Shown here: positions 44,074 through 52,484 of the stretch, one piece after another
How the letters are laid out: every line of letters starts with the position of its first letter
Numbering within the stretch: the first letter of the stretch is position 1
Made by a program: the position numbers and the translations under genes
The notes under the pieces: generated by a model
The model's database searches: none
The model's input: the letters and a program-made list of their open reading frames with translations, nothing else
Told to the model about the DNA's origin: nothing
Source of the DNA: Cyanobium sp. PCC 7001
GTDB taxonomy: Bacteria > Cyanobacteriota > Cyanobacteriia > PCC-6307 > Cyanobiaceae
Direction: 5' to 3'
NCBI RefSeq assembly: GCF_000155635.1
Contig: NZ_DS990556.1
Span: 2,552,607 to 2,616,606, forward strand
DNA: 64,000 nucleotides

Positions 44074-44108
44074 TTTCTGTTGGCTCCTTCTGTAGCTCCA
44101 GACTGGGG

Positions 44109-44129
44109 TCCATCAGACTCGTTGATGGA
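44109..44129. terminator. Candidate bidirectional terminator hairpin
   Basis: TCCATCA (44109-44115) and TGATGGA (44123-44129) form a perfect 7-bp stem with a 7-base loop, extended by GACT/AGTC outside with a bulge. It lies between two convergent genes that end at 44073 and 44185. There is no T-run. A 12-bp direct repeat (GATGTCCACCGA, 44134-44145 and 44146-44157) follows. Confidence 0.35.
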
Positions 44130-44184
44130 GTCGGATGTCCACCGAGATGTCCACCGACGCCAGGCTGCGATGGAGTTCAGGAAG

Positions 44185-44916
44185 CTACTGAGCCGGATAC
44201 ATCGCTTTGCGAAAACACAGTGGGTAGTCCTTGGCCACCAGCCAGTGGCGGCCGGCATGCTCTGCGGCAATGGCCTCCTCAACCGAGAGTGTTTCCTTCC
44301 AGGCTCCTGATCGCCCGTCGGTGATGTGGTTGGTGGTGATGAAGGTCTCCAGCCGCACGGAACGGTCGCCACTGCTCACTTTCAGAGAGCGTTGGCGCTG
44401 TTTGTCGGGGGCAGCCTCCGTCACCAGCTCTTGAAGCTTCTCAGGGGTAAGGGACACACCCAGGAAGGCGGCGAGATCAGTCACCAGCCCAGGAAGGTCT
44501 TTCACGATCGTTTCATAACGACCGATCCAGCAGTGTCGCCGGTCCTCGAAAACAGCTCCGATATCAATTTCCTCACGAACAAACTGGGACGCAATGGCTG
44601 GCCCTCGTTCGTCGCTGCCAAACAGAAAGCGATTCTTGCGCCAGGCAGAGGCCAGGGCATCGCGGACATCGCGGTAGGTGTAGAGGTAGCGAGTGCCCTC
44701 ATCAGGGAGGGCTCGCCTCAGCACCCGACGGGGAATATGAACCTTGGCCAGCCAGGTGTGATCGGGATCCTTGGCTCTGGCGTGCATTTCTTCCACGGAA
44801 CTTCCAAGGCCGTTGTTGCTCACGCTCAAGGGGGTCGTGCCACTCAGGAGGCCTTTAGCCAATTGGGCCACAAGTGTCGATCCTGAACGGTGCATGCCGC
44901 AGACAACGACCAGCAT
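44185..44916 (-). CDS. Sulfotransferase
   Basis: 243 residues. MLVVVCGMHRSGSTLVAQLA holds the PAPS P-loop (6-15), and RYLYTYRDVRDALASAWRKN matches the RxxxD-type phosphate-binding loop. Near the middle FEDRRHCWIGRYETIVKDLP and LVTDLAAFLGVSL match the YEDL and LAxFLG patterns of the sulfotransferase fold. It should sulfate a sugar. It is the last gene of the minus-strand run that begins at kpsC and ends 44.2 kb; 92 bp separate it from the next sulfotransferase upstream. Confidence 0.85.
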   Translation of the reverse strand: MLVVVCGMHRSGSTLVAQLAKGLLSGTTPLSVSNNGLGSSVEEMHARAKDPDHTWLAKVHIPRRVLRRALPDEGTRYLYTYRDVRDALASAWRKNRFLFGSDERGPAIASQFVREEIDIGAVFEDRRHCWIGRYETIVKDLPGLVTDLAAFLGVSLTPEKLQELVTEAAPDKQRQRSLKVSSGDRSVRLETFITTNHITDGRSGAWKETLSVEEAIAAEHAGRHWLVAKDYPLCFRKAMYPAQ

Positions 44917-45008
44917 GGATTAAGTGCGACAAGGTCAATGGTCGATTCTAGCGTATCAGCGCGATGCTGTTTGACGTTGGTTCATACGGGGATGGCCAGC
45001 GTCCGATG

Positions 45009-45647
45009 TCAGACTGGCTGCAATTTCTGATAGCCAAAGCTGACGAAGTCGTTGGCGTACAGTTTGTTGATCCGTTTAATTGTGCGAGGATTTCTGAAGA
45101 CAAGATCGTCGGTGGCTTTGCTGGCGGGCACACGGTGCGGCAGCGGCCGTGGAGTCTTGATGCCGAGCACATAGGCTAGGTCCTTGATGGCGGAGTCCAG
45201 CTCCTCGAATTTGTAAATCCGATCCAGCTCCTCAGTGAGAATGTTGTTGTAGACGCTGTTTGGGGTGTAGGGGCGGGAGCACTGTGGCTCAAGACCAAGC
45301 AGTTCCCCGTAGTTGTAGTAACGGAGATCGTGCTCAAGGGTGATCGGGCTTCCAAATCTTTTCTTGTAGCGCCCGAAGTAGATGCTGTTATTCTTGAGTC
45401 CCACTCCATAGAAGCTGCTGAAACTGGACAGCAGAGATACCGAGCGAGTGTAGGGGTTGCGAACGATTGAGAATTTGAAATAATAATCCCAGTAGTCCTT
45501 GTAGAGAATCTTGGCCTGAATGCTGCTTAGATGTTTTTGCTCTGGCGCCAGAATCCATTGAGGAGTTGGATTTAGCCACTCCTCAATGCTTGTGCCCGCT
45601 GTTCGAGGTATGTGGATGAAGATGCATCGATGATCATGGGAAATCAT
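45009..45647 (-). CDS. Sulfotransferase (Sulfotransfer_2-like)
   Basis: 212 residues from the ATG at 45647. A TTG start at 45677 is open too but would overlap the upstream stop, and I prefer the ATG. IFIHIPRTAGTSIEEWL carries the PAPS loop (residues 12-19), and FKFSIVRNPYTRSVSLLSSF the R-N-P-Y-x-R motif of the carbohydrate/heparan sulfotransferase type. The TPNSVYNN, YKFEELDSAIKDLAYVLG region completes the fold. It probably sulfates the capsule. It follows the GT61-like gene by 13 bp, so co-transcription is expected. Confidence 0.82.
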   Translation of the reverse strand: MISHDHRCIFIHIPRTAGTSIEEWLNPTPQWILAPEQKHLSSIQAKILYKDYWDYYFKFSIVRNPYTRSVSLLSSFSSFYGVGLKNNSIYFGRYKKRFGSPITLEHDLRYYNYGELLGLEPQCSRPYTPNSVYNNILTEELDRIYKFEELDSAIKDLAYVLGIKTPRPLPHRVPASKATDDLVFRNPRTIKRINKLYANDFVSFGYQKLQPV

Positions 45648-45660
45648 GGCCTCACGGGAG

Positions 45661-46776
45661 CTAGCCTTCTCGCGCAATCATGTCGATGCTGTTAACAACC
45701 TTGTCAATGCCAAACGAGTTGCTGCGTTGAAAGCCCTCATCGGCTCTTTGTCGCGTGGTGTCCGTCGGGTGGCAGTCAACGTAATAGTCATTGAAGCCAC
45801 AGGCGGCATCAATGTTCACCCAATTCGTGCTCAGGGTTTTGGGGCCTGCGAGAAACATGACCTGTCGGGCCACAGGATGCCCCGCTGAGGAGGGAACAAA
45901 AGCCTTGAGATTCATGCAGGCCTGCGGAAAACCTACGACCCAGTCGTATTGGCGGTAGAGGGCCAGTTTCTGTTCAAAGGTAAGCTCTTCAGGGCATATC
46001 ACATCCACTGTGGCGATTTTGCTGAGGCGATTGACAACCTCGGTTTCGCCAATGAATCTGGTGGTGCCCGTGCTGAGTTTGTGTCGAGAGAGGTAGGCGA
46101 TCTTTTGCTTCCGCGTGGTGTTCTTCAGGCCATCGCGCAGTTCCGGGCGGAGGGCAGCAAGGCAGGCATCATGAAAGTCCTCGGTGACGAAGCATCGGTC
46201 TCGATAGAGAACGCTGCTGGACACCAGAGTTCTGGCGCGGATCGGTCTCCTGACCAGGCGCGCCCGTTGACGGATGCCAAGGCAGTCCAGCCATGCCGTG
46301 ATCAGCGTGCGATCTGCAAGAGTTCCGCCTTTGCGAAGCCGATGATAATGAAACCAGATGGGAGAATCGTGATCGCGGAATAGCCGAAGCATCTGATAGG
46401 TTCGGGTGAGATCCAGCAGGAGATGACCAAAGTGGTCAAAGAGAGTGCCGCCATAGAGTACAAAGTCTTTTTCAATCGGTTCGGCCCCGATGCCTCGTCC
46501 CTGCTTGATTTCTGAAAGGCGATCTTCTTGTGGGTAGTAAAAGTGCCGCTCTCCACGCTTGTCGTTGAGAGCAGTAACAAGTTGTCCGTGTCGGTCGACA
46601 ACACCATGGCTCATGTTGAGCCACCAGCGTTTCTGATAGTGCTGATGCCGGCTGATGTCCAGTACGAACGCATCACTCTCGACAACGACTGTCGCCCTTT
46701 CAGCGACCTTTGCTTTTCCCCACCAGGACGGGTGCCGCTTCTTGGCCTCGCGGATCAGGTTGAAGGCGAGTGGCAT
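45661..46776 (-). CDS. GT61-like glycosyltransferase (DUF563)
   Basis: 371 residues. DFVLYGGTLFDHFGHLLLDL, RTYQMLRLFRDHDSPIW, the KIAYLSRHKLSTGTTRFIGE region and the DVICPEELTFEQKLALYRQY then DWVVGFPQACMNLKAF pattern match the DUF563/GT61 family (the YISR, NE, H/QI and hG.gl.N positions). GT61 enzymes are often xylosyl- or N-acetylglucosaminyltransferases. Here, it sits between sulfotransferase genes, so a capsule sugar acceptor for sulfation is probable. No signal or membrane helix. Confidence 0.8.
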   Translation of the reverse strand: MPLAFNLIREAKKRHPSWWGKAKVAERATVVVESDAFVLDISRHQHYQKRWWLNMSHGVVDRHGQLVTALNDKRGERHFYYPQEDRLSEIKQGRGIGAEPIEKDFVLYGGTLFDHFGHLLLDLTRTYQMLRLFRDHDSPIWFHYHRLRKGGTLADRTLITAWLDCLGIRQRARLVRRPIRARTLVSSSVLYRDRCFVTEDFHDACLAALRPELRDGLKNTTRKQKIAYLSRHKLSTGTTRFIGETEVVNRLSKIATVDVICPEELTFEQKLALYRQYDWVVGFPQACMNLKAFVPSSAGHPVARQVMFLAGPKTLSTNWVNIDAACGFNDYYVDCHPTDTTRQRADEGFQRSNSFGIDKVVNSIDMIAREG

Positions 46777-46816
46777 GCTTCTGCAGTGGGGGAACGCCGG
46801 TGGGCTGGACGCCTGA

Positions 46817-47704
46817 TCATAATTTCCAGTAGTCCGCTGGCTTGCCGATGTAGTTCAGGAATTGTCTGGCGTCGTCCCGCAGGAGTCGGCTGATTTTCCA
46901 TTTCATCAACAGCGGCCAGCGGGGCTTGTCCACGTACCGCCGGCCTTGCTGTCCGGCTTCGTTCACCATCGGTAAGCGGACGCCGTCGTTCAACAAGGGT
47001 TCCACAGGTCCGTCCACCCCCAGAAAGGCAAGAACACGTTCCAATGAGACGCTCGGCGAGCCCAGGAAATCCTCAAAGGTCAGGCAGAGAATCCGATCGT
47101 CGGAGAAATGAGCACGGAACTGGTTGACCCGTTCGTAGTAGAGGGAGCAGCCGATCAATAATCGCTTCAACCTCGACGTCTTCAGCAGACGATTGAAATC
47201 GCTGGTATCGGGATGCTTGCCTTTGATATGCCGCCAGTGAGACACAATCCTGTCCAAAGGATGCCTGGCCATATAAATGATCTTGGCGTTGGGCAGATAG
47301 GTGCTGATCAGCGCAGCAGTATGTTGAAAGCCTGGCAAGGGGCTGGTGTACATCGTGCTTCCCTCCCCGCGCACCTTGGCATGGCCCCCATCGCTGAAAT
47401 GATTGGCATACCAACTCCAACCCTTGTCGTAGTGGCGCCCAAAGAACTTCGGTTCCTTCGGCTTGGACATGAAGATGTCAGGGTGCCTGCCCAGGACTCT
47501 GGTCAGCGTCGTGGTGGCAGACTTGGCAGCACCCACCACGATGAAGTCCGGAAGTGAGGACGTTGGAATCGCGCGGACTGCGTCACGATCAGCACCAGCC
47601 AAGCCCCGCTCGATGGCATCGAACACAGGGCGCATGCTCGGATCAGGATCGATGCTGAGGTTGAAGTCTGGCTTTCCGGGCAAGAGCAGAGACAGGGACA
47701 TCAT
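46817..47704 (-). CDS. Sulfotransferase (Sulfotransfer_1-like)
   Basis: 295 residues. SLPDFIVVGAAKSATTTLTR (P-loop near residue 55), GRHPDIFMSKPKEPKFFGRH, AKIIYMARHPLDRIVSHWRH (3'-phosphate R-P-D-R-S-type motif) and RILCLTFEDFLGSPSVSLER, AFLGVDG match the classical sulfotransferase order. The ATG at 47704 overlaps the stop of the neuB fusion (ATGA), so it is translated with the nonulosonic acid synthase, which links sulfation with that sugar. Confidence 0.9.
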   Translation of the reverse strand: MMSLSLLLPGKPDFNLSIDPDPSMRPVFDAIERGLAGADRDAVRAIPTSSLPDFIVVGAAKSATTTLTRVLGRHPDIFMSKPKEPKFFGRHYDKGWSWYANHFSDGGHAKVRGEGSTMYTSPLPGFQHTAALISTYLPNAKIIYMARHPLDRIVSHWRHIKGKHPDTSDFNRLLKTSRLKRLLIGCSLYYERVNQFRAHFSDDRILCLTFEDFLGSPSVSLERVLAFLGVDGPVEPLLNDGVRLPMVNEAGQQGRRYVDKPRWPLLMKWKISRLLRDDARQFLNYIGKPADYWKL

Positions 47705-50025
47705 GCTCCTACTGATGTTGGGATTGTGGGATTGGTGGCCGCGGCTCCTTCAACCGTTGGTCGCGACCCTGCACTGGCTCGGTCGTGAGTTTCCAGCCGC
47801 TCGAGAGCTCGCCAGGCTCCTTCACCTTGATTCTTATGGCCTTGCCAGATTTCCGGGATGAAGGATGCTTGCGGGGCGTAACGCTGCAACATCGCAAACA
47901 GCATCGGCCAGTCAATATCACCCTCATCAATCTGTAGCCCTTCCCCGTCAACCCCACGGGCATCGGCCAGATGCAGGTGGGCCGTCAGCGGCAGAATGCG
48001 CTCCAGAAAACCATGGAACGACTGGCCAAGATGATTGCAGGCCAATTTGGAGTGGGAGGCATCCAGGCAGACTCTGTAGCCATGCTCCACACAGAAGGAC
48101 TCAATGAAATCCGGGTCAACAAACAGGTTGTGGAAGCGTTGCCCTCCAAAATGCCAGGGGAAGGGCGGCATGGTCTGGGGAATGATTTCAACCCCGTCGC
48201 TGGAGAGTTGCGCAAGACTGTCGACAAGCGCGTTCAGCATGGTGTCCCGTTCGTCATGGCGGAGATGGTGATGTGCTGAAAATCCGCCGACATTGGTGAC
48301 CAGGAGCACATCGTTGGGGCATGTGAACCGTTCCTTGAGCTGTCGGGCAATGTTGATCACACGCTGGAGTTCCTGAATCGAGTGTTCCCGGTAGCTGGCC
48401 TCCGGACTGCAGAGATCGAGGGTGTGGTCCCCGGCGAAGAGCTCCGGGGCGTGGACCACCAGCCCAAGCGGCACCGGGCTCGGCACGGCTGTTTCGATGG
48501 GAATCTCCAGGTCTTTGTAGCTGAGGTGGATCTCCACCAGGTCCAGATTGCTGGCCTGGCTGAACAGAGCCAGATCGTGGTATCTGACCGGGACTCCGAA
48601 GGGATTGCGGAATTGGTACTGCCGTGCCCTCACTCCACCATCACCAAGGTCGGATTCAAAGAAAAAATCACCCGCACGCTTGTCGCAACTCAACGCTTTG
48701 CCCAGAAGATCACCGAGCCGGTAGGGTTGCAGGCCCTGGCCCGGACTCTGCACCCGAACCATGGTGGGCTCAATCACCGTGCCCCTTGGAATCGCACAGG
48801 CGGCTACCAGGCTCTTGGCCAGGATCTCCCGATTCATGAGTTCCCCTTGGCTGATGGCCCGCTCAGCGTCGCTGCCCATGGAGTCCTCCACGGCGCGGAT
48901 CGCTTCGACCATGCGCTGAAACTCAGCGGGAAGCAGGCTCACCTTATGGTCATTGCCCTCCATGGTGGGATCGAGGGTGATGTGCTTTTCCACAACCGCC
49001 GCCCCGAGGGCCACGGCTGCAATCGGAACTTCGATGCCACGCTCATGGCCGGAATACCCCACCGGAGCTCCGGACAGCTCGCGCAGTCGCGCGAGGTAGC
49101 GCAGGTTCACATCCTTGTAAGGGGTGGGGTACGTGGAATTGCAGTGCAGGAGAGCGAAGGGTGCGCCCAGGTTGCGAAGATGACGAATCCCACTGGTGAT
49201 TTCCAGTTCCGTGGCCATCCCGGTGGAACAGATCAGGGGTTTGCCCGTGGCGGCGATGGCACTGAGCAGCGCAGGGTTCGTGAAATCGGCTGAGGCGACC
49301 TTGAACGCCTCCATCCCCCAGTGATTCAGCTTCGCGAGACTGCTGACGTCCCATGGTGTACACATCGGAACCATCCCCTTGCGTGCTGTGTAGTCAAAGC
49401 AGCGGAAGAGATCGTCGTCGCTGAGTTGGAAGCGCTCCAGTAGATCGAGGGTGTACTGGGTTCCCAGATCCGAGGCCATGTCGTTGCTGTTGCCAGCATT
49501 GACATACAGATTTTTCATCTCGCGCATCTGAAACTTGGCGCAGTCAGCCCCTGCTGCTGCAGCCGCATCGATCAGCTGAAGAGCGAGATCCAGACTGCCA
49601 TTGTGATTATTGCCAATCTCTGCGATCGTGAAGCAAGGCGCCCCTTCCCCGATTATCCGCCCGGCAATGCGTAATTCTCTCGCCCTCTCCATGGCCACGG
49701 CAGCAATCCGGCCGTGGTTGTCCAGCAGCGGAATCAGCTGAATCTGCGGGCTGAACAGCGGACTGAGCTCCGCTGGGCTCATCCCCATCACCCCCGTTCG
49801 ACAGCGAGGGTTCATCGCCTGCGTCACGGGCGCATTGAGGTCGATGCTGCTGCAGTCAGCGACCCAGCGGCGAAAGTCGCCATCGCTGAGCACGCCCTGG
49901 AGAATGCCACTCTCGGAGACGACAAAAATCAGGCGAGACTTGTTGGCCGTGATCTTTGAAAGGGCTGTCAGAACTGTGTCTTCAGCGAAGACAACGAACT
50001 GGGTGAAGTTGCGCTCGATCTGCAT
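47701..50025 (-). CDS. neuB: Nonulosonic acid synthase fusion: CBS pair - NeuB - SAF - TIM barrel
   Basis: 774 residues in four parts. Residues 1-115 are a CBS pair (TVLTALSKITANKSRLIFVV, GVLSDGDFRRW, PLLDNHGRIAAV). Residues 130-385 are a NeuB synthase: IAEIGNNHNGSLDLALQLID, KVASADFTN, STGMATE, HCNSTYPTPY, GYSGHERG and EKHITLDPTMEGNDHKVSL. Residues 400-460 form the SAF domain. Residues 480-750 resemble a xylose isomerase-like (AP endonuclease 2) barrel with LVVHAPELF, CLDASHSKLACNHL and AHLHLADARGVDGEG. NeuB-family enzymes condense phosphoenolpyruvate with a mannosamine-type sugar to give a nine-carbon acid. The extra barrel may be an epimerase supplying that sugar. Confidence 0.85.
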   Translation of the reverse strand: MQIERNFTQFVVFAEDTVLTALSKITANKSRLIFVVSESGILQGVLSDGDFRRWVADCSSIDLNAPVTQAMNPRCRTGVMGMSPAELSPLFSPQIQLIPLLDNHGRIAAVAMERARELRIAGRIIGEGAPCFTIAEIGNNHNGSLDLALQLIDAAAAAGADCAKFQMREMKNLYVNAGNSNDMASDLGTQYTLDLLERFQLSDDDLFRCFDYTARKGMVPMCTPWDVSSLAKLNHWGMEAFKVASADFTNPALLSAIAATGKPLICSTGMATELEITSGIRHLRNLGAPFALLHCNSTYPTPYKDVNLRYLARLRELSGAPVGYSGHERGIEVPIAAVALGAAVVEKHITLDPTMEGNDHKVSLLPAEFQRMVEAIRAVEDSMGSDAERAISQGELMNREILAKSLVAACAIPRGTVIEPTMVRVQSPGQGLQPYRLGDLLGKALSCDKRAGDFFFESDLGDGGVRARQYQFRNPFGVPVRYHDLALFSQASNLDLVEIHLSYKDLEIPIETAVPSPVPLGLVVHAPELFAGDHTLDLCSPEASYREHSIQELQRVINIARQLKERFTCPNDVLLVTNVGGFSAHHHLRHDERDTMLNALVDSLAQLSSDGVEIIPQTMPPFPWHFGGQRFHNLFVDPDFIESFCVEHGYRVCLDASHSKLACNHLGQSFHGFLERILPLTAHLHLADARGVDGEGLQIDEGDIDWPMLFAMLQRYAPQASFIPEIWQGHKNQGEGAWRALERLETHDRASAGSRPTVEGAAATNPTIPTSVGA

Positions 50026-50109
50026 GCGTTTACCCGTTGCTTGACAGCATCAAATTTCTTAACGCCTCGGTATGAATCTGAACGACTGGCCTGCTTTTGC
50101 CGGGCCAGC

Positions 50110-51426
50110 TTACAGCTTGAACCTTGGGCTCGCCAGCAGGAGAATCCTGCGCCACAGGCGATGGCGTGTGCGCACCGCCCTGAGCCTGCGTCGGATGTTG
50201 CCGTTGTCGGGCCGTTGCAGGGCGGCCATCTCCAGCAGCTTGGCCGCTTCCTGGTAGTCGCGGCCGGCGATGGCCTCCTCCGCGTTCAGCCGCAGCTGGT
50301 TGCTGGACAGGTCGGCGGAGTTCACCACGTAGCCCCGTTGTTGCAGCTCGGGGGGGCAGGGCCTGGGATCGGAGTCCTGGAGCGTCCGGAGCGTTGCGAA
50401 CAGGTTGGCCGGCGAGAAGGCCGGGTCATAGCCCACCCAGTGCAGCCAGTCCGGGCAGACGGACCGATCCACCAGAGCCTCGAGACTGTCGAGGCTCTCC
50501 AGCTCGGTCAACAGGCCGCAGCCGCCGAAGAAATCCGTTCCCAGATCGTTGCGCACGCCCAGGTCGGCCACGATCAGAGGGGTGCAGCCCTGGTCCAGGG
50601 CATCGAAGAACGCCGTGGAGGAGACGGTGGCGAACAGGCGGCTTTCCCTCAGCAGCTCCGGAAGGGGCCTGTACGAGACCGTGAGGTTGCCGGCAGGCCG
50701 GGCCTGGCTGATCCGGCCCAGCGTGGTGGCGATGTGCTCCCCGGTCTCATGGAAGGTGGCCTCATGGGGGGCGACCCTGGGCTTGATCACGATCTGCCAA
50801 TCCGGGAAGCGGCGTGCCACGGCCACCAGCAGGGCGGTCAGGCGCTCCCGTTCCTCCAGCCGCGACGGCATGGCCACCTGTTCGGCGAAGACCAGCTGGC
50901 GCTTCCGCGCCATCGGGGGTGGAGGAGCCGTCACCACGGACCGGCGCAGGCCGGTGATCACGCAGCGCTGGCTGTGGTAAGGGGTGTGACGCACCAGCCG
51001 ATGGAACCGGGTTTCATCGCGGGGACCGTTGAGGCAGATGAGGTCATAGCCCAATCGCCAGGTGATGCCCTCTTCAAAGCGCTCCAGCACCACCCCGTTG
51101 AAGCCACAGAACAGCAGGGCCTGCCGGGCCGGGTGTTGCTCACGGGAGCGCACATAGGCGCTGCGGAACGCCGCGATCTTGCTGCCCGTCAGGAAGACCC
51201 CGATGGCGCTGTAGCGGCTGAGCTCGGGATCCTGAAGCAATGCCCCCATGCTCCGCTCCTGCACCTCGGCCAGCTGATGCATGCGCCGCTTCACCGCTTC
51301 CGGGGTTCCCTCACGGGGAATCAGGTTGATCGTCAGGTTCACCCCGTGGGCCGCGTGCTCCCGTGCCAGGGCTTCGCAGTACAGCAGCTGGCTGTCGGAA
51401 TCGGCGATCAGAAGGACGGAGCTCAT
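50110..51426 (-). CDS. DUF6716-like putative glycosyltransferase, copy 1
   Basis: 438 residues. It shares the layout of its two neighbours: an N-terminal Rossmann part (SVLLIADSDSQLLYCEALAR), LDPELSRYSAIGVFLTGSKI, YDLICLNGPRDETRF, WQIVIKPRVAPHEATFHE and the C-terminal RLFATVSSTAFFDALDQGC, TPLIVADLGVRNDLGTDFF, the pattern of the DUF6716 family, GT-B-like proteins linked to nonulosonic acid loci. A sialyl-like transferase role is inferred. A helical tail (residues 360-438) includes RDYQEAAKLLEMAALQRPDN, a TPR-like stretch. The ATG at 51426 overlaps the stop of copy 2 (51423-51425). Confidence 0.65.
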   Translation of the reverse strand: MSSVLLIADSDSQLLYCEALAREHAAHGVNLTINLIPREGTPEAVKRRMHQLAEVQERSMGALLQDPELSRYSAIGVFLTGSKIAAFRSAYVRSREQHPARQALLFCGFNGVVLERFEEGITWRLGYDLICLNGPRDETRFHRLVRHTPYHSQRCVITGLRRSVVTAPPPPMARKRQLVFAEQVAMPSRLEERERLTALLVAVARRFPDWQIVIKPRVAPHEATFHETGEHIATTLGRISQARPAGNLTVSYRPLPELLRESRLFATVSSTAFFDALDQGCTPLIVADLGVRNDLGTDFFGGCGLLTELESLDSLEALVDRSVCPDWLHWVGYDPAFSPANLFATLRTLQDSDPRPCPPELQQRGYVVNSADLSSNQLRLNAEEAIAGRDYQEAAKLLEMAALQRPDNGNIRRRLRAVRTRHRLWRRILLLASPRFKL

Positions 51427-52484
51427 CGGCCTTCACCATGGGCATCACGGCCTGCAGGTCCCCTGGGGCGCCCGGCCAGCCATCGCACCAACGGCTCGGC
51501 ATCCGGCTGGATGCTCCAGCCCAGTGCATGCAGCCATGCCGGGTTGGGGGGGGGGAGGTCCAGCAGGGCGTCGAGGTGCTCGCAGCTGCTGAGGCGCTGC
51601 ATGAGTCCGGAGCCGAACAGCAGGGGGCCGTCCATGTCCGTGCGGATGCCGTAGTCGCCCAGCAGGAGCAGCGGGCAGGAGCGGGCCAGAGCCTGCCACA
51701 GCAGTGGGCTGCTGATGGTGGCGCAGACCCCTGCCCTCTCCAGGCATGGCCGCCAGGCTTCCGCCGGGGAGAACCGGAGGGAGCTGGGGCGAGATCGTTG
51801 CAGCAGCAGGTCCGCCAGGCTGGGATCCTGGGGTGGCGGGTCTGGAGGATCAGTTCGGAACGGATCCGCCTGGACCGTCACGACCCAGTTGGGGGAGGCC
51901 TCGCTGAGACGCTCCAGCATCTCCAGCAGGCGTTCCCGCGCTCCGGGAGCCGGTGGCAGGTCGGCCTGCTCCAGAAACACCAGGTGCCTCGGACGCGGCA
52001 GTTGGTCCCTGGATGGTTGCTCCCCGGCGCTCTCATCGGTCCCCGGATGGCGCGGTCCCACTCCCCAGAGTCCGAGTTCCACCGAAGCCGGGGCCCGATG
52101 CCCGCTGGTGCGCAGCAGGTCGGCCAGGTCCTCACTCTGGTGCTGTCCGTGCAGACAGAGCAGGTCCACGTCCAGTCGAGGCAGCAGGTCGGCCACAAGC
52201 GCATCCCCCATCAAGGGGGCGCTTGGGCCGCTGAACACCGCCACCGGCGGGATCCCGCGCAGGGCCGCTGCCTGATGGAGGCGGCGCAGGAACGGGGGCA
52301 GCTTGTCGGACCGCACGAACAATCCGACGGCATCGAGCCGCAGCAGCAGATCGCTGGTGGCGAGAGCCTCCAGATCGAGGGGCGGCTCCTCGAGCACCTC
52401 GACCCCCTGCCGACGCAGGCTGGCCCCGAGGTGCATGCAGCCTGTCCGTGCCAGGGCCGTGTCCGCCACCAGCAGGACTCTCAT
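51423..52484 (-). CDS. DUF6716-like putative glycosyltransferase, copy 2
   Basis: 353 residues, the most divergent of the three. RVLLVADTALARTGCMHLGA, LRLDAVGLFVRSD, VDLLCLHGQHQSEDLADLL, NWVVTVQADPFRTDPP and VCATISSPLLWQALARSCPL, LLLLGDYGIRTDMDGPLLFG follow the order of the family, but the PR and STAAMESM-type positions are altered (SSPLLWQA), so it may be less active. Its stop and start overlap those of the neighbouring copies (ATGA both sides), so the three are translated as one set. Confidence 0.6.
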   Translation of the reverse strand: MRVLLVADTALARTGCMHLGASLRRQGVEVLEEPPLDLEALATSDLLLRLDAVGLFVRSDKLPPFLRRLHQAAALRGIPPVAVFSGPSAPLMGDALVADLLPRLDVDLLCLHGQHQSEDLADLLRTSGHRAPASVELGLWGVGPRHPGTDESAGEQPSRDQLPRPRHLVFLEQADLPPAPGARERLLEMLERLSEASPNWVVTVQADPFRTDPPDPPPQDPSLADLLLQRSRPSSLRFSPAEAWRPCLERAGVCATISSPLLWQALARSCPLLLLGDYGIRTDMDGPLLFGSGLMQRLSSCEHLDALLDLPPPNPAWLHALGWSIQPDAEPLVRWLAGRPRGPAGRDAHGEGR

